Shown here: one piece after another, positions 7,884 to 14,896 of the stretch
Numbering within the stretch: position 1 is the stretch's first letter
Layout: each line of letters begins with the position of its first letter
Source of the DNA: DATHTK01 sp035463295
Lineage (GTDB): Bacteria > Actinomycetota > Rubrobacteria > Rubrobacterales > Rubrobacteraceae
Assembly (NCBI GenBank): GCA_035463295.1
Contig: DATHTK010000048.1
Location: 1 to 22,061 of the forward strand
DNA: 22,061 nt
Reading direction: 5' to 3'
Notes under the pieces: generated by a model
What the model saw: the letters and a program-made list of their open reading frames with translations, nothing else
What the model was told of the DNA's origin: nothing
Databases searched by the model: none
Program-made: the position numbers and the translations under genes

Positions 7884-8677
7884 CACAGAGGGAGACCGTC
7901 GAAGTCCACTACATCCTCGAGGGCCCCGAGGACGCGCCCGTGCTCGTCCTGGCGAACTCGCTGGGCACCACGCTCGAGATGTGGGACGATCAGGCGGAAG
8001 CGCTTCGCGACCGCTTCCGCCTCCTGCGCTACGATCACCGTGGCCACGGCGGCTCGCCCGTCCCGCCCGGTCCGTACACCATCGGCGACCTCGGGAGGGA
8101 CGCCCTGGAGCTCCTCGACCGCCTGGAGATCGAGCGCGCCTCGTTCTGCGGGCTCTCGATCGGGGGTATGGTCGGCATGTGGCTCGCCGGCGAGGTGCCG
8201 GAACGGATAGAGCGCCTCGTTCTCTGCTGCACCTCGGCCCTGCTCGGTCCGGAAGAGCTCTGGAACGAGCGCATCTCGGTCGCCAGGGAGCAGGGCATGG
8301 ACCCCCTGGTAGAGAGCGTCGTCGCACGCTGGTTCACCCCCGCTTTCTTCTCCGAGAACCCGGAGGCCGTGGACAAGGCGGCCCGCATGCTGCGCGAGAC
8401 GAACCCCGAGGGCTATGCGAGCTGCTGCGCGGCGATCCGGGACATGGACCTGCGCGACAGGCTCGGCGAGATAAGGGCTCCGACGCTCGTGATCTCGGCC
8501 GCCGACGACCCGGCGACCCCGCCCGAACACGGCGAGCTCATCCGCGACTCCGTCGCTGGCGCGAACTTCGAGGTGATCCCGGACGCTTCCCACCTCGCCA
8601 ACATCGAGCAACCCGCGGCCGTGAACCAGGCTTTGCTCGAACACCTCGGACCTGTAGTGGGGGAGACGCAACGATGA
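7880..8677 (+). CDS. pcaD: 3-oxoadipate enol-lactonase
   Basis: The 265-residue cytosolic alpha/beta hydrolase hydrolyses 3-oxoadipate enol-lactone to 3-oxoadipate. The nucleophile elbow GLSIGG puts Ser93 in place, with Asp210 (AADDPATPPEH) and His238 (DASHLANIEQP) completing the triad. The oxyanion region LANSLGTTLEMWD and DHRGHGGSP match PcaD closely. In some bacteria PcaD is fused to PcaC (PcaL); here the two are separate genes overlapping by four bases (ATGA at 8674). Start ATG 7880 overlaps the pcaB stop, with AAGGAGG just upstream. It appears intact, unlike the following gene. Confidence 0.94.
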   Translation: MTQRETVEVHYILEGPEDAPVLVLANSLGTTLEMWDDQAEALRDRFRLLRYDHRGHGGSPVPPGPYTIGDLGRDALELLDRLEIERASFCGLSIGGMVGMWLAGEVPERIERLVLCCTSALLGPEELWNERISVAREQGMDPLVESVVARWFTPAFFSENPEAVDKAARMLRETNPEGYASCCAAIRDMDLRDRLGEIRAPTLVISAADDPATPPEHGELIRDSVAGANFEVIPDASHLANIEQPAAVNQALLEHLGPVVGETQR

Positions 8678-9078
8678 GCGGCGGGACGTACGACGAGGGT
8701 ATGCGCGTCCGCCGCGAGGTGCTCGGGGACGACCACGTCGACGCCGCGGGCGCCCGCGCGACTGGCTTCACCGCCGACTTCCAGGACTTCATCACCCGTT
8801 AAGCGTGGGGTGAGATCTGGACGCGCCCCGGCCTCGACCGCAGGACGCGCAGTTGCATCACCATGACCGCGCTGGTCGCCCTGGGCCGCTTCGACGAGCT
8901 GGGTATGCACGTCCGGGCCGCGCGGCGCAACGGGCTGAGCGAGGAGGAGATCAAAGAGGTCCTGCTCCAGTGCGCCGTCTACTGCGGGGTGCCGGCCGCC
9001 AACTCCGCCTTCGCCGTCGCCCAGAGCGTCCTCTCCGACACGGACGTCTCAAGCGCTTGGCAGGGAGAGCAACGGTGA
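8674..9078 (+). pseudogene. pcaC: 4-carboxymuconolactone decarboxylase, interrupted by an in-frame stop
   Basis: PcaC removes CO2 from 4-carboxymuconolactone to give 3-oxoadipate enol-lactone, the step before PcaD. From ATG 8674 a 134-codon frame reads as a normal-length PcaC apart from one TAA at 8800-8802 (codon 43). Before it: RVRREVLGDDHVDAA and FTADFQDFITR. After it, without any frame change: AWGEIWTRPGLDRRTR, then TALVALGRFDELGMHVRAARRNG, EEIKEVLLQ and YCGVPAANSAFAVAQ. The family has Tyr at the stop position (ITRYAWG), so a single TAC or TAT to TAA change explains it. Internal reinitiation at ATG 8863 would give a 71-residue fragment lacking the N-terminal third. It is either a recent nonsense mutation, a base-call error, or a stop that is read through. 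Confidence 0.9.
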
Positions 9079-9096
9079 CGGCGAGAAGCTGACTCC

Positions 9097-9111
9097 CGGG
9101 GATAGTCCCCG
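9097..9111 (+). terminator. Short hairpin after the pca operon
   Basis: CGGGGA (9097-9102) and TCCCCG (9106-9111) form a perfect 6-bp stem with a three-base loop, 18 bases after the pcaC stop. No T-run follows, so this is at best a weak or Rho-assisted end of the pca transcript. The rest of 9079-9175 is the gap between convergent genes. Confidence 0.35.
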
Positions 9112-9175
9112 CGCGAGCCGGCGTTGCGGGAACCCACGCCCGCCTCGGTCTCTCGCCCTTCCACGCGGCCCCTGT

Positions 9176-9784
9176 TCATCCGTCGCGGTCCGGGTAGAGC
9201 CAGAATGAGAACAGGCGCGTCAGGCGCGGCATGATCACGTAGGTCATCAGCGTGACCATTACCGCGGTCAGGACCAGCGTGCGCAGCGCCATCGGTAGCT
9301 GGTTCAGCAGCGGCTCGAAGAGATAGAAGATCACCGTGATGAGCGGGAAGACCGCGAGCCAGGTTACCACGGCCATCTTGTAGCGCGGCGGCGCGGGCTC
9401 TCCCGGCTTCGAGGGCAGAGTAAACCAGGTCTCGAGGCCCGTGAGGACATGGACCCTCTCTTCCCTGACCAGAGGTTGCACCTCTCGCAACCACCGACGG
9501 CGCTCCTCCGAGTCTTGCCACTGTTCGAGGTTGCTCGCATGGTCGAAGCGGAAGACGATCCGGTACTCGTCGTCCTCGGGTCCCGAAGGCCGCAGCACCT
9601 CCGAGCCCAGGTAGCCGGGGAACGCGTTCGCCGCCCTGAGGATGCCCGATGCCCACCGCTCGAACTCTTCCTCGCGTCCCGGCCGCACCCTCCGGGAAGC
9701 CACCGCAGTGACGGGCGGGTCCTCAGGATGGGTGTGTGCCCCGGCGAGATCGCTCGTGTTCTCGGGGCCTTCCGCGTCTGCCAT
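9176..9784 (-). CDS. Antibiotic-biosynthesis-monooxygenase-fold protein with two C-terminal membrane helices
   Basis: The protein has 202 residues from ATG 9784 (GGAG upstream); a TTG at 9823 would add 13 residues. Residues 24-118 look like an ABM dimeric alpha/beta-barrel domain: VTAVASRRVRPGREEEFERW, then FPGYLGSEVLRPSGPEDDEYRIVFRF, then LEQWQDSEERRRWL. Two hydrophobic segments follow (about 137-158 and 166-186), ending in a basic cytoplasmic-type tail. This matches the architecture of uncharacterised membrane-anchored ABM-superfamily proteins I know as COG3224. No substrate is known, and the name does not imply antibiotic synthesis. It is convergent with pcaC and divergent from the ACT-domain gene, sharing an 81-base promoter gap with it. 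Confidence 0.8.
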   Translation of the reverse strand: MADAEGPENTSDLAGAHTHPEDPPVTAVASRRVRPGREEEFERWASGILRAANAFPGYLGSEVLRPSGPEDDEYRIVFRFDHASNLEQWQDSEERRRWLREVQPLVREERVHVLTGLETWFTLPSKPGEPAPPRYKMAVVTWLAVFPLITVIFYLFEPLLNQLPMALRTLVLTAVMVTLMTYVIMPRLTRLFSFWLYPDRDG

Positions 9785-9865
9785 CGTGGCTGCTCCGGAA
9801 TAGGTAACGGGACGACGCGCCAATTAAATCCCAACTCGGAGGGATAAGCTACCCAAAGAGGCGGG

Positions 9866-10624
9866 ATGGGACCCTCTGTCCTAAACTACCCTTGTGTGTT
9901 CTGTGCGGAAGATCTCTCGTCTTGCGTCGCCCTCCGGGAAAACGTGCTCGTGAGCGCGTCCGCCGGCCGCGACGACCTGCTCGCCCTCATGGTTCGCACG
10001 CCCGATGAGCCCGGCGTGCTCCACGCGCTCACGAGGGTTTTCTTCGAGCACGGGGCGAACATCACCTACGTGGATATAGCCGAGCGGCGCGAGGACGGCT
10101 CGACGGTCTACTTCGAGCTTGAGGAGGTCGCCGCGCCCGGCGCTCTTATCCGCGACCTCGAGACGCTCCCCATCGTCCGAGCTGTCGAGAGGGCGCCTTC
10201 GTTCCAGAAGGTGTACGGCAAGAGGATCATCGTCGTCGGCGGCGGGGCCCAGGTGGGCCAGGTCGTCATCGGCGCGGTCGCCGAGGCCGACCGCCACAAC
10301 ATCCGCGGCGAGCGAATCTCGGTCGACACCATCCCCCTCGTCGGCGAGGAGGACCTCGCCGCCGCCACGAGGGCCGTCGCCCGCCTCCCGAGAGCGGTCG
10401 CGCTCGTCCTCGCCGGCGCCCTGATGGGCGGCGAGGTCGCGAAGGCCGTCTACGAGATCCGCGAGAAAGGGATCATCGTGCTCTCGCTGAACATGCCCGG
10501 CAGCGTCCCCGATGCTGCCGACCTCGTCGTGAGCGACCCGGTCCAGTGCGGCGTGATGGCCGTGATGGCCGTCTCCTCCTCCGCCCGCTTCGATATCTCC
10601 CGCCAGCGCGGCCGCCGCTACTAG
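9866..10624 (+). CDS. ACT-domain protein with DUF5612-like C-terminal domain
   Basis: Up to 252 residues. An ACT domain (about residues 38-105: DDLLALMVRTPDEPGVLHAL, ITYVDIAERREDGSTVYFEL) is followed by a glycine-rich domain starting YGKRIIVVGGGAQVGQVVIG and ending in GVMAVMAVSSSARFDI. I recall this arrangement from ACT/DUF5612 proteins, which are common in methanogens. ACT domains usually bind amino acids and regulate; the second domain may bind a ligand, but its function is not established. The start is uncertain: ATG 9866 has GAGGCGGG upstream but gives an odd cysteine-rich 28-residue leader, and GTG at 9944 or 9950 would begin nearer the ACT domain. No neighbour hints at a pathway. Confidence 0.78.
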   Translation: MGPSVLNYPCVFCAEDLSSCVALRENVLVSASAGRDDLLALMVRTPDEPGVLHALTRVFFEHGANITYVDIAERREDGSTVYFELEEVAAPGALIRDLETLPIVRAVERAPSFQKVYGKRIIVVGGGAQVGQVVIGAVAEADRHNIRGERISVDTIPLVGEEDLAAATRAVARLPRAVALVLAGALMGGEVAKAVYEIREKGIIVLSLNMPGSVPDAADLVVSDPVQCGVMAVMAVSSSARFDISRQRGRRY

Positions 10625-10755
10625 ATCTCCTCAGCCATAGACCAACCCCTCCACAAGCCGCCGCCAATCGTCTGTCTACTGACGTTCGTCGTGACCCCAG
10701 CGTTCTGGTAATTGCGTCGGCCAGCGGGGTGTCGTACGGGACGAGGGGCCATTGT

Positions 10756-11922
10756 TCAGAGACGGTACGGGTTGTGGCGGGAGTACTCCGCCATCGATGA
10801 GGAGATCATTTCCTTCTCCTCTTTGATGTAGCGTTCGATGGCTTCTCTGAAGGCGGGGTGACGGATCTGGTGCGCGCTGTAGGTGAGGGTGGGGAGGAAG
10901 CCGCGCGCCAGCTTGTGCTCGCCCTGGGCGCCGGCCTCGAAGAGCGAGATCCCACGCTCGATGGCGAACTCGATGGCCTGGTAGTAGCAGAGCTCGAAGT
11001 GCAGGTTTCGCCGCTGTTCGGCGGCGCCCCAGTAGCGACCGTAGAGCGAGCCGCCCTTGAAGAAGTTGAGCGCGCCCGCGACAGGCCGGCCCGTACGCTC
11101 GTTGCGCGCCAGGACCAGCAGGAGGCGGTCTTTCATCGTGCGGAAGACTTCTTTGAAGAACGCCTCCGTGAGGTACGGAAACCCCCACTTCCTGTCGTAG
11201 GTGCCGAGGTAGAAGCGGTACATCACCTCCGCGTGCGCGTCATCCAGAGCTTCTCCGGTGAGCCGCTCGATGGTGAGGCCCTCTCCTTCGAGCTGCCGGC
11301 GTTCGCGCGCTATCTGGCGGCGGCGCTTGCCCTCGAGCGCCTGGAGGTAGTCCGGGAACGACTCGTAACCGCGGTTGCGCCAGTGGAACTGCAGAGAGTG
11401 CCGCGCCGCGAACCCGCGCCGGACGAACTCCTCGAGCTCCTCTGTAGGGAGAAAGAGCGCGTGCGATGAGCTGACGCCCCACTCGTCTCCGAGCTCCCTC
11501 GCCGCGTCTAGCAGGGCGCGAATCACCGCCGCGCGTTCGGTCTCGTCGAGGCCGGGTCGCACGAGGAGCTTCGGGCCCGTCGCGGGCGTGAATGGGACGG
11601 CTGAGACGAGCTTCGGGTAGTACGGGAGGCCGTGCTCCCGGTATGCGTGGGCCCACTCCCAGTCGAAGACGTACTCGCCGTAGCTGTCGGTCTTGAGGTA
11701 GAGGGGGAGCGCGCCGAAGACCCATCCATCGTCCCTGCAGACGAGGTAGGCCGGCGACCATCCCCTCCCGGCCCCGATGCTGCCCGAGCGCTCCAGCGCG
11801 CGCAGGAACTCGAGGTCGAAGAACGGGAAGTCCGCCGGCTCGAGCGCCCGCCACGAGCTCTCGTCCACACGCTCGACGCCGCCGATACGCTCGACCCGCA
11901 CTATCGCCTCAGCACCGGGCAC
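10756..11922 (-). CDS. FemAB-like acyltransferase (PF04339-type, peptidogalycan family)
   Basis: The 388-residue cytosolic protein has the architecture of the FemAB_like/GNAT acyltransferases. Features include FFDLEFLRALERSGSIGAGRGW, LPLYLKTDSYGEYVFDWEWA, then HWRNRGYESFPDYLQALEGK with a basic stretch KRRRQIARERR, RFYLGTYDRKWGFPYLTEAFF, and near the C-terminus FEAGAQGEHKLARGFLPTLTYSAH. Members are annotated as peptidoglycan-related transferases, but the true acceptor is not known. The GTG at 11922 gives the longest form; a GTG at 11901 has a better spaced GAGG and may be the real start. The gene stands alone, convergent with the ACT-domain gene. The 131-base gap at 10625-10755 shows no clear terminator. 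Confidence 0.85.
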   Translation of the reverse strand: MPGAEAIVRVERIGGVERVDESSWRALEPADFPFFDLEFLRALERSGSIGAGRGWSPAYLVCRDDGWVFGALPLYLKTDSYGEYVFDWEWAHAYREHGLPYYPKLVSAVPFTPATGPKLLVRPGLDETERAAVIRALLDAARELGDEWGVSSSHALFLPTEELEEFVRRGFAARHSLQFHWRNRGYESFPDYLQALEGKRRRQIARERRQLEGEGLTIERLTGEALDDAHAEVMYRFYLGTYDRKWGFPYLTEAFFKEVFRTMKDRLLLVLARNERTGRPVAGALNFFKGGSLYGRYWGAAEQRRNLHFELCYYQAIEFAIERGISLFEAGAQGEHKLARGFLPTLTYSAHQIRHPAFREAIERYIKEEKEMISSSMAEYSRHNPYRL

Positions 11923-12132
11923 CGCCGCCCGTCCCCGGGGCTTCGGGGGCGCTCTTCGCGTCAGAGAGAGACTGTCGTCCGGTGGGAGCCGTGAGCATCT
12001 CCTGTACGGTATCGGGGAACGACGGGTATTCTACTAGCGTTGGTCCCGGATCATCTCACTTCACTGTATCTTTATCTCTCTTAACCCCGCCGTTACCGTC
12101 CCTCTATGAGAACCGGGTAAGAATCTACAAAC

Positions 12133-12189
12133 CACCCCCTGTAAGAAGGGGTGAGCGGCAGTTAGCAGGAGCTCCGAAGGGGTGAGACG
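12133..12189 (+). promoter_or_regulatory. Leader with duplicated Shine-Dalgarno-like element and an anti-SD strand
   Basis: The 11-base sequence GAAGGGGTGAG occurs at 12145-12155 and again at 12176-12186, the second copy being part of the ribosome binding region for ATG 12190. Upstream, CACCCC (12133-12138) can pair with GGGGTG of the first copy (9-base loop) or, as an alternative, with GGGGTG of the second copy (12179-12184). This could control access to the ribosome binding site, but no experimental or comparative evidence is available here. Confidence 0.4.
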
Positions 12190-12720
12190 ATGCTAACCGG
12201 TAGGGTACTGGTGGTGACGGCGATATTTTCGACCGTCTTCCTGCTAGGCGTCTGGGGCCCCGAAGGCTGGGCGCAGGACGGCGACGCGGGGGGGAGTGGT
12301 GCGTCGGAGAGCGTAACCGTCGAGCTCGAAGGGGAGGAAGGAGCGTCCTTCTCGGGCGTCTGCTCGGTCGGGGAGGAGAGAAGCGAGATCGGCGGAGAGG
12401 TCCCGCAGAGCTTCGAGTTCGACGTGGACGGTCGGAAGCTCTCGTGCGAGATCCACAAGGAAGACGGGCGCAACGCTGCGCTCGAGGTCGCAGTGAACGG
12501 CAATGGCAGCCGCTCCGTGCAGCGGATCGAAGGCGGGGAGGGCACCTTGAGGCTGACCTACGAAGGTGGCGCCGTCTCTACGTCGATGTCTTCGGGCTCG
12601 TCGGACGGCGCCGGCGACAGCTCTTCCTCCGACGACGACGCGCCTCCGGACGGTGGCGAAGATCTCGCCGACCAGATACAGCAGATGGTGGACGAGATCC
12701 TCGAACAAATCATGCAGTAG
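12190..12720 (+). CDS. Secreted protein of unknown function
   Basis: I do not recognise a named family. The 176-residue protein has a signal peptide: a basic N-terminus, hydrophobic core VLVVTAIFSTVFLLGV, and probable cleavage after WAQ (residue 29). There is no lipobox cysteine. The mature part is a small beta-rich domain (about 40-127) with two cysteines, Cys58 and Cys86, placed to form a disulphide once exported. A low-complexity Ser/Asp linker follows (130-157), then a short amphipathic helix ADQIQQMVDEILEQIMQ at the C-terminus, which could be an oligomerisation or docking tail. Mature charge is strongly acidic. The leader has an unusual repeated ribosome-binding element. The next gene is convergent. 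Confidence 0.75.
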   Translation: MLTGRVLVVTAIFSTVFLLGVWGPEGWAQDGDAGGSGASESVTVELEGEEGASFSGVCSVGEERSEIGGEVPQSFEFDVDGRKLSCEIHKEDGRNAALEVAVNGNGSRSVQRIEGGEGTLRLTYEGGAVSTSMSSGSSDGAGDSSSSDDDAPPDGGEDLADQIQQMVDEILEQIMQ

Positions 12721-12722
12721 CG

Positions 12723-12742
12723 AGAGGCCGACCTCTTCTTTC
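12723..12742 (+). terminator. Weak terminator-like hairpin
   Basis: AGAGG (12723-12727) and CCTCT (12732-12736) form a short stem with loop CCGA, followed by TCTTTC, three bases after the secreted-protein stop. The stem has only five pairs, so this is a tentative call for the plus-strand transcript between two convergent genes. Confidence 0.35.
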
Positions 12743-12746
12743 GGGC

Positions 12747-13511
12747 TCAGGCCAGCCCGACGCCCACACCGACGGCCAGGAAGATCAGACCGAACACAGC
12801 CAGCCCCAGCGCTATCAGGGTCAGCAAGAGGGCGTCCCGCCGGTACTTCTTCTCCAGTTGCTCCTCCGAGCGGTAGCTGATCAGGAACCTCCCCTTTTCG
12901 CCCTCGTCGGTCGGCGCCCCGATCTCTCCGTCTTCTTGCACCGACCCGAGCACGTAGACGGGCGCGTCTATGGGCAGTACGTTCTCCACGTAGCGGTAGC
13001 CGACGGTGCGGGCTCCACCGCCCAGGTTGACCGTCATCCCTCCGAGAGAGATGGTGCCGGCCCCTCCCGTATCGCGCTCGAAGCGGTTCGTCACCTCCAG
13101 GGCGTCCACTTCGGCGCCCTCGCCGCGAACTCCCACCGCCCCTGACCCGTCCTCTACCACGAACGGGGCGACGCGCTCGTTGGAGGCTACTACCTCAGAG
13201 CGCCTTCTCGTCTTCAGGTCGCCGTCGGCGTCTCTGTCCGTCTCCTCGTACTCCCGGATTACCTGCGAGAGGTAGTAGGCGCAGGTCTGCTCGGCCATCT
13301 CGCTCTTTAGCGGGCTCTCGCATCGCAGAGTCCCTTTGACCTCCACCACGGTGCCGGGCGCCCTGGAAGACACGTCCCTCGCAGCGGAGGTCTCGACGCT
13401 GCGCATGAGCTCCGTCTTCTTGAGGGTCTTGCGCCTGTAGTAGAGCAGCACGCCCGCGACGACCAACATCACTACTCCGAACAGCGTAAAGATAACGACC
13501 ATCAATGTCAT
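12747..13511 (-). CDS. GIDE-domain membrane protein (bacterial relative of MULAN/MAPL ligase N-terminus)
   Basis: The protein has 254 residues. ATG 13511 is preceded by AAGGAGGGG at ideal spacing, so the upstream in-frame GTG at 13535 is rejected. Topology is an N-terminal membrane helix (about 3-24, MVVIFTLFGVVMLVVAGVLLYY), a roughly 200-residue soluble domain, and a C-terminal helix (about 230-254). The soluble part shows the GIDE pattern: VEVKGTLRCESPLKSEMAEQ, then TCAYYLSQVIREYEE, then the PFVVEDGSGAVGVRGEGAEVDALEV segment and RYVENVLPIDAPVYVLGSV. In eukaryotes this domain precedes a RING finger; no RING or Cys/His cluster is present here, so ubiquitin ligation is not implied. The bacterial role is unknown. 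Confidence 0.8.
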   Translation of the reverse strand: MTLMVVIFTLFGVVMLVVAGVLLYYRRKTLKKTELMRSVETSAARDVSSRAPGTVVEVKGTLRCESPLKSEMAEQTCAYYLSQVIREYEETDRDADGDLKTRRRSEVVASNERVAPFVVEDGSGAVGVRGEGAEVDALEVTNRFERDTGGAGTISLGGMTVNLGGGARTVGYRYVENVLPIDAPVYVLGSVQEDGEIGAPTDEGEKGRFLISYRSEEQLEKKYRRDALLLTLIALGLAVFGLIFLAVGVGVGLA

Positions 13512-13680
13512 GTCCCCTCCTTCACGTACGGACACCGCGAACGGCGTCGCCCTCTATGCTTGACCTTTCGTACGAGTGGCATGATGGCGCCCACAGAGTA
13601 ACTCTGCATCCCCCAAACGGGTGATTTATTCCCCACGCTCGCGCGCGACAGACCCCCGAGCGGTCCACAAGCAAAGAGAG

Positions 13681-13793
13681 GGACCGAGCTCCGTTGGCCA
13701 GGAGGGGGGGTAATATAGCCCGAAACTCGGTCCTTGATGTCGCGCCGGGCCCTGGGTTCCTTTTAGGAGGGGGGAATCTGTACCCGGCCTGAG
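13681..13793. other. Possible structured element in a long gene-free gap
   Basis: The gap 13512-13870 has no convincing gene. Within it, GGACCGAG (13681-13688) and CTCGGTCC (13726-13733) are a perfect 8-bp inverted repeat, and a second nested pair GCCGGG/CCCGGC follows near 13743 and 13786, with G-rich tracts between. On the minus strand the first repeat is followed by CTCTCTTTGCTT, so it could act as a terminator or attenuator in the GIDE gene leader. It could equally be a small RNA or chance. Confidence 0.3.
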
Positions 13794-13870
13794 AAGTACT
13801 CTACGGGACGCGCACGCCGCCCCGCATCACCCAAATTGCGTATTTTTTTGAGAAGTTCGTTCGGTACGGG

Positions 13871-13898
13871 AAAGGGCCGGGATCATCTCCCGGCCTTT
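13871..13898 (-). terminator. Terminator-like hairpin after the phasin-like gene
   Basis: GGCCGGGA (13875-13882) pairs with TCCCGGCC (13888-13895) around a five-base loop, flanked by AAAG and TTT that extend the stem. It lies 33 bases beyond the stop of the minus-strand phasin-like gene. The short T-run makes it a moderate, possibly bidirectional, intrinsic terminator. Confidence 0.6.
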
Positions 13899-13930
13899 CT
13901 CCGTGTCATGCCCCGTAACGGTTTTGCGCG

Positions 13931-14515
13931 TCAGGCGTTTATGGCCCTGATCTTGCGGTCTACCCGCTCGATGACGGTCTCGCGATTCTTGTTGCTCTTC
14001 TCGTACTCACGGACCATCTTGAGCTCATCGGCGGTTAGAGCGTCGAGCCTCTCGGTGACCTCGGAGACGGTCATATCGTCGTAGCCGCCGATAGGGAAGC
14101 CGCCGTTCATCCTCGCCGCGGCGGTCGTCGCGCTCTGCGCCGTATCGATCACCCGCTCGGCGTTGCGCGTAGCAGTCTCCATACCCTCACGGAGAAAGCC
14201 AAGGGGGTTGAACCCGAAAGGATTGAAAACCGGTGCCGGGTAGACGGTCATCCAGTCCTGCACGAGGCCCCGGACGGCATCCGTCTGGCCCTCGGCCTCG
14301 CCGTAGAGCCTCTGAACCATCCTCTGGTTGAGCTCCGTCTGCTTGCGGAAGGCCTCGATCCAGGTCTCCGTTGCCTTGCGGGCGAACTCGGTGTTGATCT
14401 CCTGGACCTCAGTCAGATAACCGTTTAGGATCTGACCCGTCCGCTGGGTGCTCTTGGTCATCTGCTCGGCAGTCTTGCTCATCTTCTCGACGTTACTGGT
14501 GGTGGCCATAGCCAT
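13931..14515 (-). CDS. Phasin-like helical protein
   Basis: The 194-residue protein starts at ATG 14515 (GGAGG ten bases upstream); the longer reading from 14575 adds a basic leader without support. Residues about 10-95 form an amphipathic helix region rich in Gln, Thr and Glu (KTAEQMTKSTQRTGQILNGY, TELNQRMVQRLYGEAEGQ) like polyhydroxyalkanoate-granule phasins. A Pro/Phe-rich stretch (PAPVFNPFGFNPLGF) follows, then another helix. The C-terminal 40 residues (TVSEVTERLDALTADELKMV, REYEKSNKNRETVIERVDRK) form a compact helical motif seen in actinobacterial phasin-like and membrane-associated proteins. The likely role is as a coat of PHA granules or a similar surface. No PHA synthase is in view, so the function is inferred from composition only. 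Confidence 0.65.
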   Translation of the reverse strand: MAMATTSNVEKMSKTAEQMTKSTQRTGQILNGYLTEVQEINTEFARKATETWIEAFRKQTELNQRMVQRLYGEAEGQTDAVRGLVQDWMTVYPAPVFNPFGFNPLGFLREGMETATRNAERVIDTAQSATTAAARMNGGFPIGGYDDMTVSEVTERLDALTADELKMVREYEKSNKNRETVIERVDRKIRAINA

Positions 14516-14641
14516 TTTTGTGTTACCTCCACGATCTACTAGCTTCTGCTTACAACACCTATGTATGCCCAGCACATAGAGGGCTTAAACACTCTCCAGG
14601 CGGTTTGGACTCACTGGAGGTCGTGGGGAGTCTGTGAGTGA

Positions 14642-14896
14642 CTACCGGGGGTTGGGGTGAGACGCTTCGGGTGCTGCGTCTTCGGTAGTCCCCAGAACGA
14701 GGCACTCCGATTCGAGAGTTTCGTCCTTTTCGTTGCCCGCGAAGAAGTCGCTCGCGTCCAGAGGGAAGACCAGGCGCACCTCTCCGCCGGGGTACCGGGA
14801 TCTCAGGTCTTCCTCTGCGCGGCGCATGCTCGCGGCCCGAACCATCACTTTGAAGGAACCTTCCTCGCCGGTCACCTCGAAGGGAACCCTGATCAA
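14642..14896 (-). CDS. Small hypothetical protein, 84 residues
   Basis: I do not recognise the family. TTG 14896 is preceded by AGGAG six bases away, a good ribosome binding site, and codon use matches the neighbours. The N-terminal 50 residues look like a small alpha/beta domain: strand VPFEVTG, strand SFKVMVRA, helix ASMRRAEEDLRSRYPG, strand EVRLVFPLD. The last 30 residues are acidic and probably disordered. There are no cysteines apart from one near the end and no membrane segment. It lies 126 bases upstream of the phasin-like gene on the same strand, so the two might be cotranscribed. Confidence 0.6.
   Translation of the reverse strand: MIRVPFEVTGEEGSFKVMVRAASMRRAEEDLRSRYPGGEVRLVFPLDASDFFAGNEKDETLESECLVLGTTEDAAPEASHPNPR

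Noticed and set aside
7128..8671. Minus-strand open frames of 399 and 285 codons over pcaB and pcaD
   Set aside because: Antisense shadows of intact, well-identified genes.
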